Shown: in pieces, positions 25,147 through 32,894 of the stretch
Layout of the letters: each line of letters begins with the position of its first letter
Position numbering within the stretch: the stretch's first letter is position 1
NCBI GenBank assembly: GCA_023392635.1
Contig: JAEVYS010000086.1
Coordinates: 1-34,437 of the forward strand
Origin: Actinomycetes bacterium
GTDB lineage: Bacteria > Actinomycetota > Actinomycetes > Propionibacteriales > Propionibacteriaceae
DNA length: 34,437 nt
Reading direction: 5' to 3'
Notes under the pieces: model-generated
The model's input: the letters and a program-made list of their open reading frames with translations, nothing else
What the model was told of the DNA's origin: nothing
The model's database searches: none
Position numbers and translations under genes: made by a program

Positions 25147-27805
25147 CTTGGACTTCAATCGGTTCTTCTTCGGCCAATTGTTCCGGTGTCGGGATCTCAA
25201 GGTCTACCGAGTAGAAATCGCCACTCCGATCTTCGGACCCCGGAAACACAATGCCGATCCCAACAAGGTCCATCGTCGCGTCCAAGGGGACTCGACTTGG
25301 CCGTCCATCCGCGGATACTTTTACCCTTTCTGGAATTGATTCTCGATTGATCGGATAGATAAGCAGCAGCGGGAATGCCGCGCGTCTTGCCTTCAACTGC
25401 TGCCAAGATTCGCTTTTCTCCGCTTTGTCGTTGGCGGCGTCGATAAGAATGTCGCCTTTCGACATCAGCGCCTTGATATCCGCAAAGGACTCTGGAATAG
25501 CTAGGCGAGATCGCCTGTTGGTACCAACGCGCCCGAGCTGTCCAAGGTCTCGATTTGATGTGGGCCCAGAGTCAGTCAACACGACTCCGACATTCCAATC
25601 CAGAAGTGCCGTGCTTGACTTGTCTAGGTAGGCAAGCAGCAGATCCTTCTTTAAGTCCAGGTGTTGGTCCGAGATTGAATAGCGTACGAGGAACCTTCTG
25701 ACTGTTGCCAATGGCACGCCCTTCATCAAGCGCCCACCCTTCGCTGCCTCGCCCACTCTCCTGGATTCGTCGATCAGTTCGCTCGCCGCATCCCAGTTCC
25801 TTTCGGCCACCGGCGCGGACTTGTGATCGAAGCGTATCGTCTGAACGTGTCGGCCCTCGAAACTGATGCTAGTACGGTGCGCGTGGCGCATTTTTCCGGC
25901 GGCAGTAATTGCCATCCCTGGAATCGATCTGACTCTTACCGCGAACTCCAGTGGACTGGCCTTTCGCTCACGATAGACTCGAATGTCTTCGCGAATTTCT
26001 TCCTCGATTTGAGCCAATGCTCGGAAACTGCTTATTAGGTCCTCCGAGGCCCACAACCTAGGTAAATCGCTATACCCGTGCCGATATCCGAACCACCGAC
26101 CCATCTGAAGGAGCGTGTCGTACTGAAGCGCAGTCCGAAGGAAGAAGGACACGACAAGACCTTCGAGCGTTAACCCGCGGGCGAGGACGGATCCACCCAC
26201 GACGATGTACGTTCTGGGCTTCTCCTCGACGACGCCCTCTTCGTTCTTCTGTCCCGCGTAATTGAGTCTCTCAAGGCTCGCCGAATTCTCGATCACAATT
26301 TCCAATGCATTGAGTGTTTCGACCAGGAACGGGAGCAGGTCTTTCAGTTTAAGACCAGCCTCTCCTGCGCCCTGAAGCGGATAACGAGACGTTTCATTTT
26401 CCCAGCAGACGGTCATTCGATCCCAGGCGACACCGCTCCCGGCTCGAATAAACGGCGAGTTGAGCTTGACCCACTGACTCACCGCCTCTTTCATGTTCCC
26501 ATGCTGCTTAATGCTCTGAGACGTATGGATGAGCATCGTCATGTGCTCTGTTTCCTGACCTCTCCTCCTGCGAACCGCGCAGGTCAGCAAGAACCATAGG
26601 ACCGCATTCTCCAGCTCAGTTGTAACTTGCGGGAGAAAAGTTGAAACCGCTTCACCCCGAGAAGGCCTAAGCAGTTTCACCTCGTTGTTGGGTTCCTCTG
26701 CAGGAATAATTCGAAGCATATTCCTGCCCTCAGCTTCACCGGTCTCCTCGGCTGCATCGTCGGGCGCAAAGCCAAATACCTCTCGTGCACCAAAGTAGTC
26801 CTTGGGGCGAGGCAATGCCGTTATGAAATCTTCGGGATAGAGATCGTCGAGTACATCCTTGTTCCTCGGGAAAGGATTGATAAACACATTGGCAAAGGGC
26901 GTGGCCGTGTAGCCGACGTATGAAACTGCCGGCAACGCTTGAATGATTTCGCGTATCAGTTTATTTGTCTTTGCCGGATCGTCATCCTCCTTTGCGTTAA
27001 CCGAAGCTTGATCGCATTCATCGTCGATGATGAGTGTCCTCAAACTCCCCATAATCGTCGGCACTCTTGCAGTTCTGCGGATTGTTTGGAGAAAGGCGTC
27101 CAGTCGGGTCACAACCTTCTTCATCACCAGGATTTGAGGATGACCCGCAATTGGCATTGTGAAGTGGCCATTCCTGGGAATAACAAAATCACCATCTTCG
27201 GCGTTGTCGGTGTAGCGATGCCAGACCTGGGGATAACGCTGAACTACATCACTCTCCAATCGGCGTTGCGTCTGCGCACGAAGTTTCTTCGTGACGCCAC
27301 CGAGAACGACAATTAGGTTGTAGCCAGCGTCTACGGCCTTAGCTATTACCGCAGTCATGTTGGCTGTCTTTCCTGACTGGACATACCCCACAACCAGGCC
27401 TCTACAACGGAACGACTTCTCGCCGGGATTTCCGAGGAGCGACACAACCTCATTAGAGGTTGCGTCGATAGACGCAATCGCGTCGGCGTCCCATTTCTTT
27501 ACGCTTTCAAAGAAAGTCTGAAGTGCCGGCCAATGCCGGTCCATGGCTCGCGGACCTTTGTACCACTCAGGACGCACCTTTAAGAGTGAGCCCGCGCGCA
27601 AAATCTCAACCTCGCGACTCGCTTCTTTTTTCACAAACTCCAAAGCGATCGCAAACTGGACAGCCGCCTCAGCCTGCATCGGTCCAAACATCGATTCGCA
27701 GATTGCGAGTGCCGCTTTGCCAGCCTCTTCGACTGAGCCGTGACCCGGCAGCTGGCCCTCGATGAGCTTTATGAAGCCTTTCGCCTGACCGCTTAGTTCC
27801 GCCAT
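25139..27805 (-). CDS. Z1 domain superfamily II helicase-like ATPase
   Basis: This 888-aa protein has superfamily II motifs: Walker A GYVQSGKT (140-147), motif II LIIDDECDQAS (about 258-268), motif III-like YVGYTATPFANVF, and the Z1 hallmark SVLARGLTLEGL...QYDTLLQMGRWFGYR in the second half. It should be an ATP-driven DNA translocase or remodeller. Z1 proteins pair with DUF4420 and MutL/MORC-like ATPases in predicted restriction systems. The start (ATG 27805) has only a weak ribosome binding site. There are 83 bp between it and the vsr stop; downstream it overlaps the DUF4420 gene. No motif seems damaged. Confidence 0.92.
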   Translation of the reverse strand: MAELSGQAKGFIKLIEGQLPGHGSVEEAGKAALAICESMFGPMQAEAAVQFAIALEFVKKEASREVEILRAGSLLKVRPEWYKGPRAMDRHWPALQTFFESVKKWDADAIASIDATSNEVVSLLGNPGEKSFRCRGLVVGYVQSGKTANMTAVIAKAVDAGYNLIVVLGGVTKKLRAQTQRRLESDVVQRYPQVWHRYTDNAEDGDFVIPRNGHFTMPIAGHPQILVMKKVVTRLDAFLQTIRRTARVPTIMGSLRTLIIDDECDQASVNAKEDDDPAKTNKLIREIIQALPAVSYVGYTATPFANVFINPFPRNKDVLDDLYPEDFITALPRPKDYFGAREVFGFAPDDAAEETGEAEGRNMLRIIPAEEPNNEVKLLRPSRGEAVSTFLPQVTTELENAVLWFLLTCAVRRRRGQETEHMTMLIHTSQSIKQHGNMKEAVSQWVKLNSPFIRAGSGVAWDRMTVCWENETSRYPLQGAGEAGLKLKDLLPFLVETLNALEIVIENSASLERLNYAGQKNEEGVVEEKPRTYIVVGGSVLARGLTLEGLVVSFFLRTALQYDTLLQMGRWFGYRHGYSDLPRLWASEDLISSFRALAQIEEEIREDIRVYRERKASPLEFAVRVRSIPGMAITAAGKMRHAHRTSISFEGRHVQTIRFDHKSAPVAERNWDAASELIDESRRVGEAAKGGRLMKGVPLATVRRFLVRYSISDQHLDLKKDLLLAYLDKSSTALLDWNVGVVLTDSGPTSNRDLGQLGRVGTNRRSRLAIPESFADIKALMSKGDILIDAANDKAEKSESWQQLKARRAAFPLLLIYPINRESIPERVKVSADGRPSRVPLDATMDLVGIGIVFPGSEDRSGDFYSVDLEIPTPEQLAEEEPIEVQDE

Positions 27806-27888
27806 CTCAAGAACACCTTATTCTTCTTATTGACGCTGAAGTGTGCCAGCGTCGGTTCGTGTTCGACAGGCCGTCTTGGCCTAGTTAG

Positions 27889-28323
27889 TCATGAGGCGTT
27901 CCTTGTAAGGCGCCTTCGTATTTTCGATATCAGTTCCTTAGTAGTTTCCCTGCCGTCGGCCTGCAGTTTGCATTCCCAAATGACAAAGACGCGCCAGCCA
28001 GCTTTCCTTAATTCCGCGCGATTCCTGGCGTCTCTTTTTACGTTTTGGCTGAATTTTTCCTGCCAGAAATCCCGTCGCGTCGAGGGGTTAGTTGCGTTCT
28101 TGCAGCCGCGATGGCGATGCCAGAAGCAACCATGCACAAATATCGCAGCCTTGTACTTGGGAAGGACTATATCCGGCTTGCCCGAAAGGCGGCGGTCATG
28201 GAGGACAAACCTGAACCCTTTTCGATGGAGCAGAGATCTAAGGCGCTTCTCGGGAGCGGTATTCGATCCCCGAATTTGCGCCATGTTCCAACTACGTCGG
28301 GTCGTACTGAGATGATCGATCAT
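27889..28323 (-). CDS. vsr: very short patch repair endonuclease
   Basis: This 144-aa protein is a full-length Vsr. It nicks DNA 5' of the T in T-G mismatches that arise when 5-methylcytosine deaminates, starting repair. The signature is complete: NMAQIRGSNTAPEKRLRSLLHRKGFRFVLHDRRLSGKPDIVLPKYKAAIFVHGCFWHRH, with Asp51, His64, His69 and a later Asp98. The Cys residues that hold the zinc (GCFW, RGC, WEC) are present. The ATG at 28323 overlaps the methyltransferase stop by 1 bp; a GTG at 28326 is an alternative. This coupling is usual, as Vsr guards the sites methylated by its partner. Confidence 0.95.
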   Translation of the reverse strand: MIDHLSTTRRSWNMAQIRGSNTAPEKRLRSLLHRKGFRFVLHDRRLSGKPDIVLPKYKAAIFVHGCFWHRHRGCKNATNPSTRRDFWQEKFSQNVKRDARNRAELRKAGWRVFVIWECKLQADGRETTKELISKIRRRLTRNAS

Positions 28324-29936
28324 CACCGCCTGCTCGGCACCCTATCCAAAACCTCTGCGACAACCGCAGCAATCTGCCGGGCGAGCTGAGGCGGAACAGC
28401 GTTTCCAACCTGATGGTACTGCGAAGTCCTAGGGCCGCAGAAAAAATAGTTGTCCGGGAATGTCTGGAGCCGTGCGGCTTCACGCACAGTCAGGCTTCTA
28501 CACTGCGCAGGATCGTAGTGTATGAAGTAGTGGCCGTCTTTGGAGATATGAGAAGTGATCGTAGTCGACACTTGGTCTGCCAGTTGAACCCTGAACCGAT
28601 CCGAGAACATTTTCCCTTGCTGCCCTTGCTTCGCGTTCTTGTGATCAGGCAGCAGTTCATCTGGAAAATCTGCAAGCGCTGGACTCCGTTCTGCATGGCT
28701 CGCGAATACGGCAGCAAAGAGATATCGACGCAAATCCGAAGCCATGTGGCTTCGAGACTCATGCGAAGTTAGCGTAGAGAGCCGTGAATCGTAGATACCA
28801 TTGAGAATCTGGTGCTCCGGCCTGCGTCGCGGGTAACGCCGAGACGATGTAGCGGAGGGTGAGTCCAATGCTGCCAATCGAGAAGCACTCAGATCGCGAA
28901 TCACAGCGTTGCTATAGGCCGACCCGTTAAGCTGCTTTCGAACATTGACATCCGCAAGGCGTCTCAATTCCCTAACCCAGGATTGCACGCTATCTTCCGC
29001 AGAAGACAACTCGCTGCGAATCGAAGGCAATGCCTCAATCGCCTGCCTAACTGTCGGCGGATTGAGTGGAACCAAGGTACCTGGGCGGCACCGAATATCG
29101 CTTCGTATGCCGACAATAAACATTCTATGTCGTGCCTGAGGAATACCGAATTTCTCTGCCCTCACGAGGAACATTCCCGGATCTACTTCTCCTTCAGCCT
29201 GTTCGTCGTGAGCCAGCGAATAGAGGTTGTACGTCAACTCGTGTGGTGCGCTTCGAATCGCCGAATGAGGTTGCTTCAGATCTTTAACTATCCGATGGAT
29301 GACGGATTTCCCATCAATCTTTGCCGAGAGCAGGCCTTTCACGTTTTCCATTACAAAGACGGGTGGCCGATGATCTGCAACAATTCGCAAATACTCTAGG
29401 TAAAGCGTGTGTCGTTCATCCTCCTCGAAATCAGCTCGCCCTTTCATTCGAGACCGCCCGACTAGGGAATAGGCCTGGCAAGGCGGACCTCCGACGAGCG
29501 CCCAGCGATCGTGACCGTTCAGTCGATCGCCGATAATCGAGCGAACACTGTTGTGAGAATCCCGGCCCAAGGAAATTTTGAGTGCGGTTTCTTGGGCGAA
29601 TTGATGTTCGCTGGGGTGACGCGAAAACAATTCGTCTAGCGTCAGACGGCGTGCGAGAAAATCGTAGTAATCGTCGGGTACTTCCCCGGGCCCAAAGGCA
29701 TGAAAGAAGTGACGAAGCAGAAGTGTTTGATGGGAGTACTCATCGCGTTCAATTGACACAAAGCTCTTGAACCGCGCCTCGCCATTTAGTCGCTTCAACG
29801 AAGCAAACCCTTCCCCCAATCCTCCCGGCCCCGCAAATAGATCAACAACCGGATAGGCGGTGCCGATCGTCCATCTCCACGACGCCCTTGGTTTTCCTTC
29901 GGCAGCACGCTGTCGCACCCTCAACAACACAATCAC
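28323..29936 (-). CDS. dcm: DNA (cytosine-5-)-methyltransferase
   Basis: This 537-aa protein has all main motifs of 5-cytosine methyltransferases: I DLFAGPGG (32-39), IV GGPPCQAYS (catalytic Cys153), VI VMENVKG (Glu197), VIII QARHRMFIVG, IX RSLTVREAARLQTFPD and X QVGNAVPPQLA. A long region between VIII and IX (about 290-450) should hold the target recognition domain. The recognition site cannot be read from sequence. The annotated start is a GTG at 29936 and could be slightly further in. It heads the operon with vsr and the Z1/DUF4420/MutL-like genes and should protect host DNA. Confidence 0.93.
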   Translation of the reverse strand: MIVLLRVRQRAAEGKPRASWRWTIGTAYPVVDLFAGPGGLGEGFASLKRLNGEARFKSFVSIERDEYSHQTLLLRHFFHAFGPGEVPDDYYDFLARRLTLDELFSRHPSEHQFAQETALKISLGRDSHNSVRSIIGDRLNGHDRWALVGGPPCQAYSLVGRSRMKGRADFEEDERHTLYLEYLRIVADHRPPVFVMENVKGLLSAKIDGKSVIHRIVKDLKQPHSAIRSAPHELTYNLYSLAHDEQAEGEVDPGMFLVRAEKFGIPQARHRMFIVGIRSDIRCRPGTLVPLNPPTVRQAIEALPSIRSELSSAEDSVQSWVRELRRLADVNVRKQLNGSAYSNAVIRDLSASRLAALDSPSATSSRRYPRRRPEHQILNGIYDSRLSTLTSHESRSHMASDLRRYLFAAVFASHAERSPALADFPDELLPDHKNAKQGQQGKMFSDRFRVQLADQVSTTITSHISKDGHYFIHYDPAQCRSLTVREAARLQTFPDNYFFCGPRTSQYHQVGNAVPPQLARQIAAVVAEVLDRVPSRR

Positions 29937-29968
29937 CTCACCGTGAAGTTTCGGGTGCCAGTCTAAAC

Positions 29969-29998
29969 GTTATATGGAAACGGGCCAGGTGTCGGCAA
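29969..29998 (-). promoter_or_regulatory. possible promoter of the methyltransferase operon
   Basis: On the minus strand TTGCCG and TATAAC are spaced by 18 bp and end 33 bp before the GTG start. The -10 matches the sigma-70 consensus at 5 of 6 and the -35 at 4 of 6 positions. It was found by eye and is tentative. If real, the methyltransferase has its own constitutive promoter in addition to any read-through from the SOS promoter upstream. Confidence 0.35.
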
Positions 29999-30092
29999 CA
30001 TTGATGAAGCCGTCGACTACATAGAAATTTCATTTTCCGCTTGGTCTTGCAAATCCGTCTCTGCCGGCATGCACCTTGCCCCGAGAAATGCT

Positions 30093-30356
30093 CTACTCGA
30101 CTGCGGGCGCCCCTAAGTCGCGGATAATTGCGGGCAGCCGAGACCGGGGCATTTCGCTAAGTTCTGTCAGCGAACAACCAGCACGGTTGGCTATCAGATT
30201 CGAAATCAGCAACGCATGGCAGGTGAGTTCTGCAATCAGTTTCACTTCCACGTCCGTCGCCTTCACGCTCCCTGCAAAATAAGCGTCAATCGCGTTAACG
30301 GATTTGCGGAAAAGCTGACCGGCGTCTACGAGAGTTTCCGTACCGTCGTTGGTCAT
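30093..30356 (-). CDS. small unknown protein behind a LexA box
   Basis: I do not recognise this 87-aa protein. It looks mainly helical (FRKSVNAIDAYFAGSVKATDVEVKLIAELTCHALLISNLIANRAG), has one Cys pair (about 51 and 62), and has no signal peptide or obvious DNA-binding motif. The ATG at 30356 is chosen because the longer open frame would start at or upstream of the LexA box at 30388-30407, i.e. before the likely transcription start. The gene lies 156 bp upstream of the methyltransferase gene on the same strand. It could be an SOS-induced small regulator or effector of the defence operon, but this is inferred only from position and promoter. Confidence 0.65.
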   Translation of the reverse strand: MTNDGTETLVDAGQLFRKSVNAIDAYFAGSVKATDVEVKLIAELTCHALLISNLIANRAGCSLTELSEMPRSRLPAIIRDLGAPAVE

Positions 30357-30387
30357 GACTCGAGCCGAATTTCGAAAGTTGTGACCA

Positions 30388-30419
30388 TACTGTACGCGCA
30401 TACAGTATGGCCATGTCAA
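30388..30419 (-). promoter_or_regulatory. LexA (SOS) box with -35 element
   Basis: TACTGTA-N6-TACAGTA (30388-30407) matches the E. coli LexA consensus at all 14 arm positions, with CTGT-N8-ACAG intact; the flanking CCA/TGG bases extend the dyad to 10-bp arms. On the minus strand a perfect TTGACA (30419-30414) lies just upstream, so the box covers the spacer and -10 region. LexA binding would block this promoter directly. The box ends about 32 bp before the ATG of the 87-aa gene. Confidence 0.8.
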
Positions 30420-30723
30420 TCAGTTTTTCGGCGAGTTTTTGTATTCCCGCTTAAGGCTCAAAAGGCATCAGTTTCTCAACACACAAAAGTCGACGCAGAC
30501 CACGAGCACCTGACGATCGCCAGATGCCTGTCCACTAGGTCTCGTCACCGTCCGTTCTTAGGTGCTTCAACCAATGCTTGCGAGCGACCTTTCATCAGAT
30601 CTACGGAAAGACCCGACGACGCACTGCTGAAAAAACGGTCGATGTCGTCGCTATCTTCGTACGACAAGAATCTCACATAGTTGCGCGCAACCGGTCACAA
30701 TTTGTGACCGGTTCCGGGCGGCA
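30420..30723. other. gene-free stretch with an ORF6N fragment
   Basis: No real gene is seen in these 304 bp. The last 60 bp on the plus strand read QESHIVARNRSQFVTGS, a recognisable fragment of the ORF6N segment NQEVA.LRSQFATS, and contain palindrome F. The rest looks like non-coding or decayed sequence. Confidence 0.5.
30689..30713. repeat. ORF6N-type palindrome, copy F
   Basis: AACCGGTCAC-AATTT-GTGACCGGTT is a perfect 10-bp inverted repeat with the same AATTT centre as copy B. It lies 11 bp beyond the stop codon of the AraC gene at 30724 and is in the opposite orientation to copies A-E (the RSQFVT reading is on the plus strand). Confidence 0.8.
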
Positions 30724-31617
30724 CTATGCCCCCACCCTCACCCTCTCCACCTCTTGTCTCGGCGGTGCCCCAAACAACCTCCGATACTCCCGACTGAACT
30801 GCGACGGGCTCTCATACCCAACCCGATGCGCCGCCGTCGCCGCCTCCACCCCCTCCGTCAACATCAACCTCCTTGCCTCATGCAACCGCAACTGCTTCTG
30901 AAACTGCAGCGGCGACAGCGTCGTCACGGCCTTGAACCTCTGATGCAGCGACGAGCTGCTCATATGCGCCGCGGCAGCGAGATCATCGATGGTCAGCGCC
31001 TCGGCATACCGCGTGCGCAGCAGTTCGATGGCACGCGCCACCCGCTGAATCTGGCTATCGGCGACGCACACCTCGCGCAGACGATGCCCGAGCTCGCCTT
31101 CGAGCACGTGGTAGTGGATCTCGCGCACGACCAGCGGCGCGAGCACCTTGGCCTGTTGCGGCTGGTCGAGCAGCCTCGCAAGCCGCAGCACGGCATCGGC
31201 CAGCGCATCGCGCGTACGCGCCACATACAGCCCGCGGCCGTCGCCGTTCTGCTCCCGCGGCGACCCCATCTGCAGCAGCTGCTCGCCGATGACCTGGGTA
31301 TCGATGCCGATGGCCATGCACAGATACGGCCGCTTCGCGCTCGCCTCGACGATCTGCCCGACAATGGGCATGGTCACAGACACGACTAGATAGTTGAGCG
31401 GGTCGTAGTGATACGTCTCGCCAGCAAGCAGCGCGCGCTTGCGGCCCTGGACGACGATGCATATGGCCGGCTCGTACACAGCCGGCAGCGGCTGCGAAGG
31501 CGAATCGGCGCGCACCAGCCAGAGCGGGTCGATATGCGTGGGCTCCCGGCCTTCGGCGCGCGCGTGGCGCGAAATGATGTCCGCAAGCTCGGTGGCGGCG
31601 GGTGTGTTGGCTGACAT
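30724..31617 (-). CDS. AraC family transcriptional regulator (AraC_N type)
   Basis: This 297-aa protein has the AraC_N sensor domain (about 30-185; AICIVVQGRKRALLAGETYHYDPLNYLVVSVTMPIVGQI is typical) and a C-terminal AraC domain (about 195-295) with LTIDDLAAAAHMSSSSLHQRFKAVT and AAHRVGYESPSQFSREYRRLFG. It is the type seen next to aldehyde reductase genes, such as YqhC of E. coli. It is divergent from an aldo-keto reductase gene 127 bp away, which it probably activates; an AGGCAATCAT-like sequence at about 31684-31692 might be part of its operator. Confidence 0.93.
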   Translation of the reverse strand: MSANTPAATELADIISRHARAEGREPTHIDPLWLVRADSPSQPLPAVYEPAICIVVQGRKRALLAGETYHYDPLNYLVVSVTMPIVGQIVEASAKRPYLCMAIGIDTQVIGEQLLQMGSPREQNGDGRGLYVARTRDALADAVLRLARLLDQPQQAKVLAPLVVREIHYHVLEGELGHRLREVCVADSQIQRVARAIELLRTRYAEALTIDDLAAAAHMSSSSLHQRFKAVTTLSPLQFQKQLRLHEARRLMLTEGVEAATAAHRVGYESPSQFSREYRRLFGAPPRQEVERVRVGA

Positions 31618-31744
31618 GAGTCAAGGGATTGTGCAATAAACCTGGCGCGCCTGGAGCACGCGCCCGTGCCTTTTGTAGGATCAGGCAATCATCCCCGAGT
31701 TCTGGGCTAACGCGTCCGCGCCGGGCGGTCTATCGTTGCCACCC

Positions 31745-32743
31745 ATGAACACACCCATCGCACGACGCACTCTCGGATCCCAACAGCTCGAAGTTTCGGC
31801 CATCGGCCTCGGCTGCATGGGCATGTCGGATTTCTATGGGCCGGCGGATGACGCGGCGAGCCTCGCGGTGCTGCACCACGCGGTCGACATCGGCGTGAAC
31901 TTCCTCGACACGGCGGACATGTACGGGGTGGGTCGCAACGAAGAGCTGCTGGCGCAAGTCTTGCGCACGCGGCGCAACGAGATCGTCATCGCGACCAAGT
32001 TCGGCAACGTGCGTGCGCCGAATGGCGACTACCTGGGGATCGACGGCAGCCCGGACTACGTGGCGCGCGCCTGCGAGGCGAGCCTGAAGCGTCTCGGCGT
32101 GGATCACATCGACCTCTACTACCAGCACCGCGTCGATCCGAAAGTGCCGATCGAAGACACGGTGGGCGCGATGGCGCGGCTGGTCGAGGCGGGCAAGGTG
32201 CGGCATCTGGGCCTGAGCGAAGCGGCGCCGGAGACGATCCGCCGCGCGGCGCGGGTGCACCCGATCGCGGCGCTGCAGTCGGAGTTCTCGCTGTGGACGC
32301 GCGACGTCGCGGCGCAGGTGCTCGAAGTGGCGCGCGAGTGCGGCATCGGCTTCGTGGCGTACTCGCCGCTGGGCCGCGGCTTCCTGACGGGCGCGATCGG
32401 CAAGATCGACGATCTCGCGGCGAACGACTGGCGGCGCAACAACCCGCGCTTCCAGGGCGAGAACTTCGATCGCAACCAGCAGCTGGTGACGGCGGTGCGC
32501 TCGCTGGCGCAGCAGCGCGGCTGCACGCCGGCGCAGCTGGCGCTGGCGTGGCTGCTGCACCAGGGTGATGACATCGTGCCGATCCCGGGCACGCGCCGCA
32601 TCGAGCGGCTGGATGAGAACGCGGCGGCGACGCGGATTTCGCTGGATGATGAGGAGCTCGAGGTGCTGGAGTCGGTGCTGGCGGAGCACACGGTGGCGGG
32701 GCCGCGCTATCCGGCGGCGGGGATGGCGAGTGTTGGGAGATAG
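31745..32743 (+). CDS. aldo-keto reductase
   Basis: This 332-aa protein belongs to the aldo/keto reductase family, reducing aldehydes or ketones with NADPH. The catalytic tetrad is present: Asp55 and Tyr60 (LDTADMYG), Lys85 (IATKFG) and His128 (LYYQHR). The end has the cofactor-binding IPGTRRIERLDENAAA. It resembles the group that includes YajO/Tas-like and auxin-induced-type reductases. The ATG at 31745 replaces an in-frame TTG at 31736. Its divergent AraC-type neighbour suggests induction by reactive aldehydes. Confidence 0.93.
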   Translation: MNTPIARRTLGSQQLEVSAIGLGCMGMSDFYGPADDAASLAVLHHAVDIGVNFLDTADMYGVGRNEELLAQVLRTRRNEIVIATKFGNVRAPNGDYLGIDGSPDYVARACEASLKRLGVDHIDLYYQHRVDPKVPIEDTVGAMARLVEAGKVRHLGLSEAAPETIRRAARVHPIAALQSEFSLWTRDVAAQVLEVARECGIGFVAYSPLGRGFLTGAIGKIDDLAANDWRRNNPRFQGENFDRNQQLVTAVRSLAQQRGCTPAQLALAWLLHQGDDIVPIPGTRRIERLDENAAATRISLDDEELEVLESVLAEHTVAGPRYPAAGMASVGR

Positions 32744-32761
32744 TGAAACAAGCTGTTTCAC
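32743..32761 (+). terminator. possible terminator hairpin of the reductase gene
   Basis: GTGAAACA-AGC-TGTTTCAC is a perfect 8-bp stem beginning at the last base of the stop codon. It is followed by AATTTCCGTTTG, only weakly T-rich, so the terminator call is uncertain. The stem bases do not fit the ORF6N palindrome family. Confidence 0.35.
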
Positions 32762-32894
32762 AATTTCCGTTTGAATCGGGCAGAGCCGGTCACCAGGCCA
32801 GCTCTGCGCCTTCGGCGTTCAGCGACGTCTTCGTCCACGTCACTGGCTAGCCACGTGGTAAAAAGCTCGCCCGAATGTCCACCCGATCGAGCGA

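Noticed and set aside
30216..30680. Plus-strand open frame across the LexA box
   Set aside because: No protein features, no ribosome binding site, and it runs antisense to the better-supported 87-aa gene.
32743..32761. Hairpin after the aldo-keto reductase as a further ORF6N palindrome
   Set aside because: Arms GTGAAACA/TGTTTCAC lack the GTC(G/A)C core, the A/T centre and the ORF6N flank; kept only as a weak terminator candidate.
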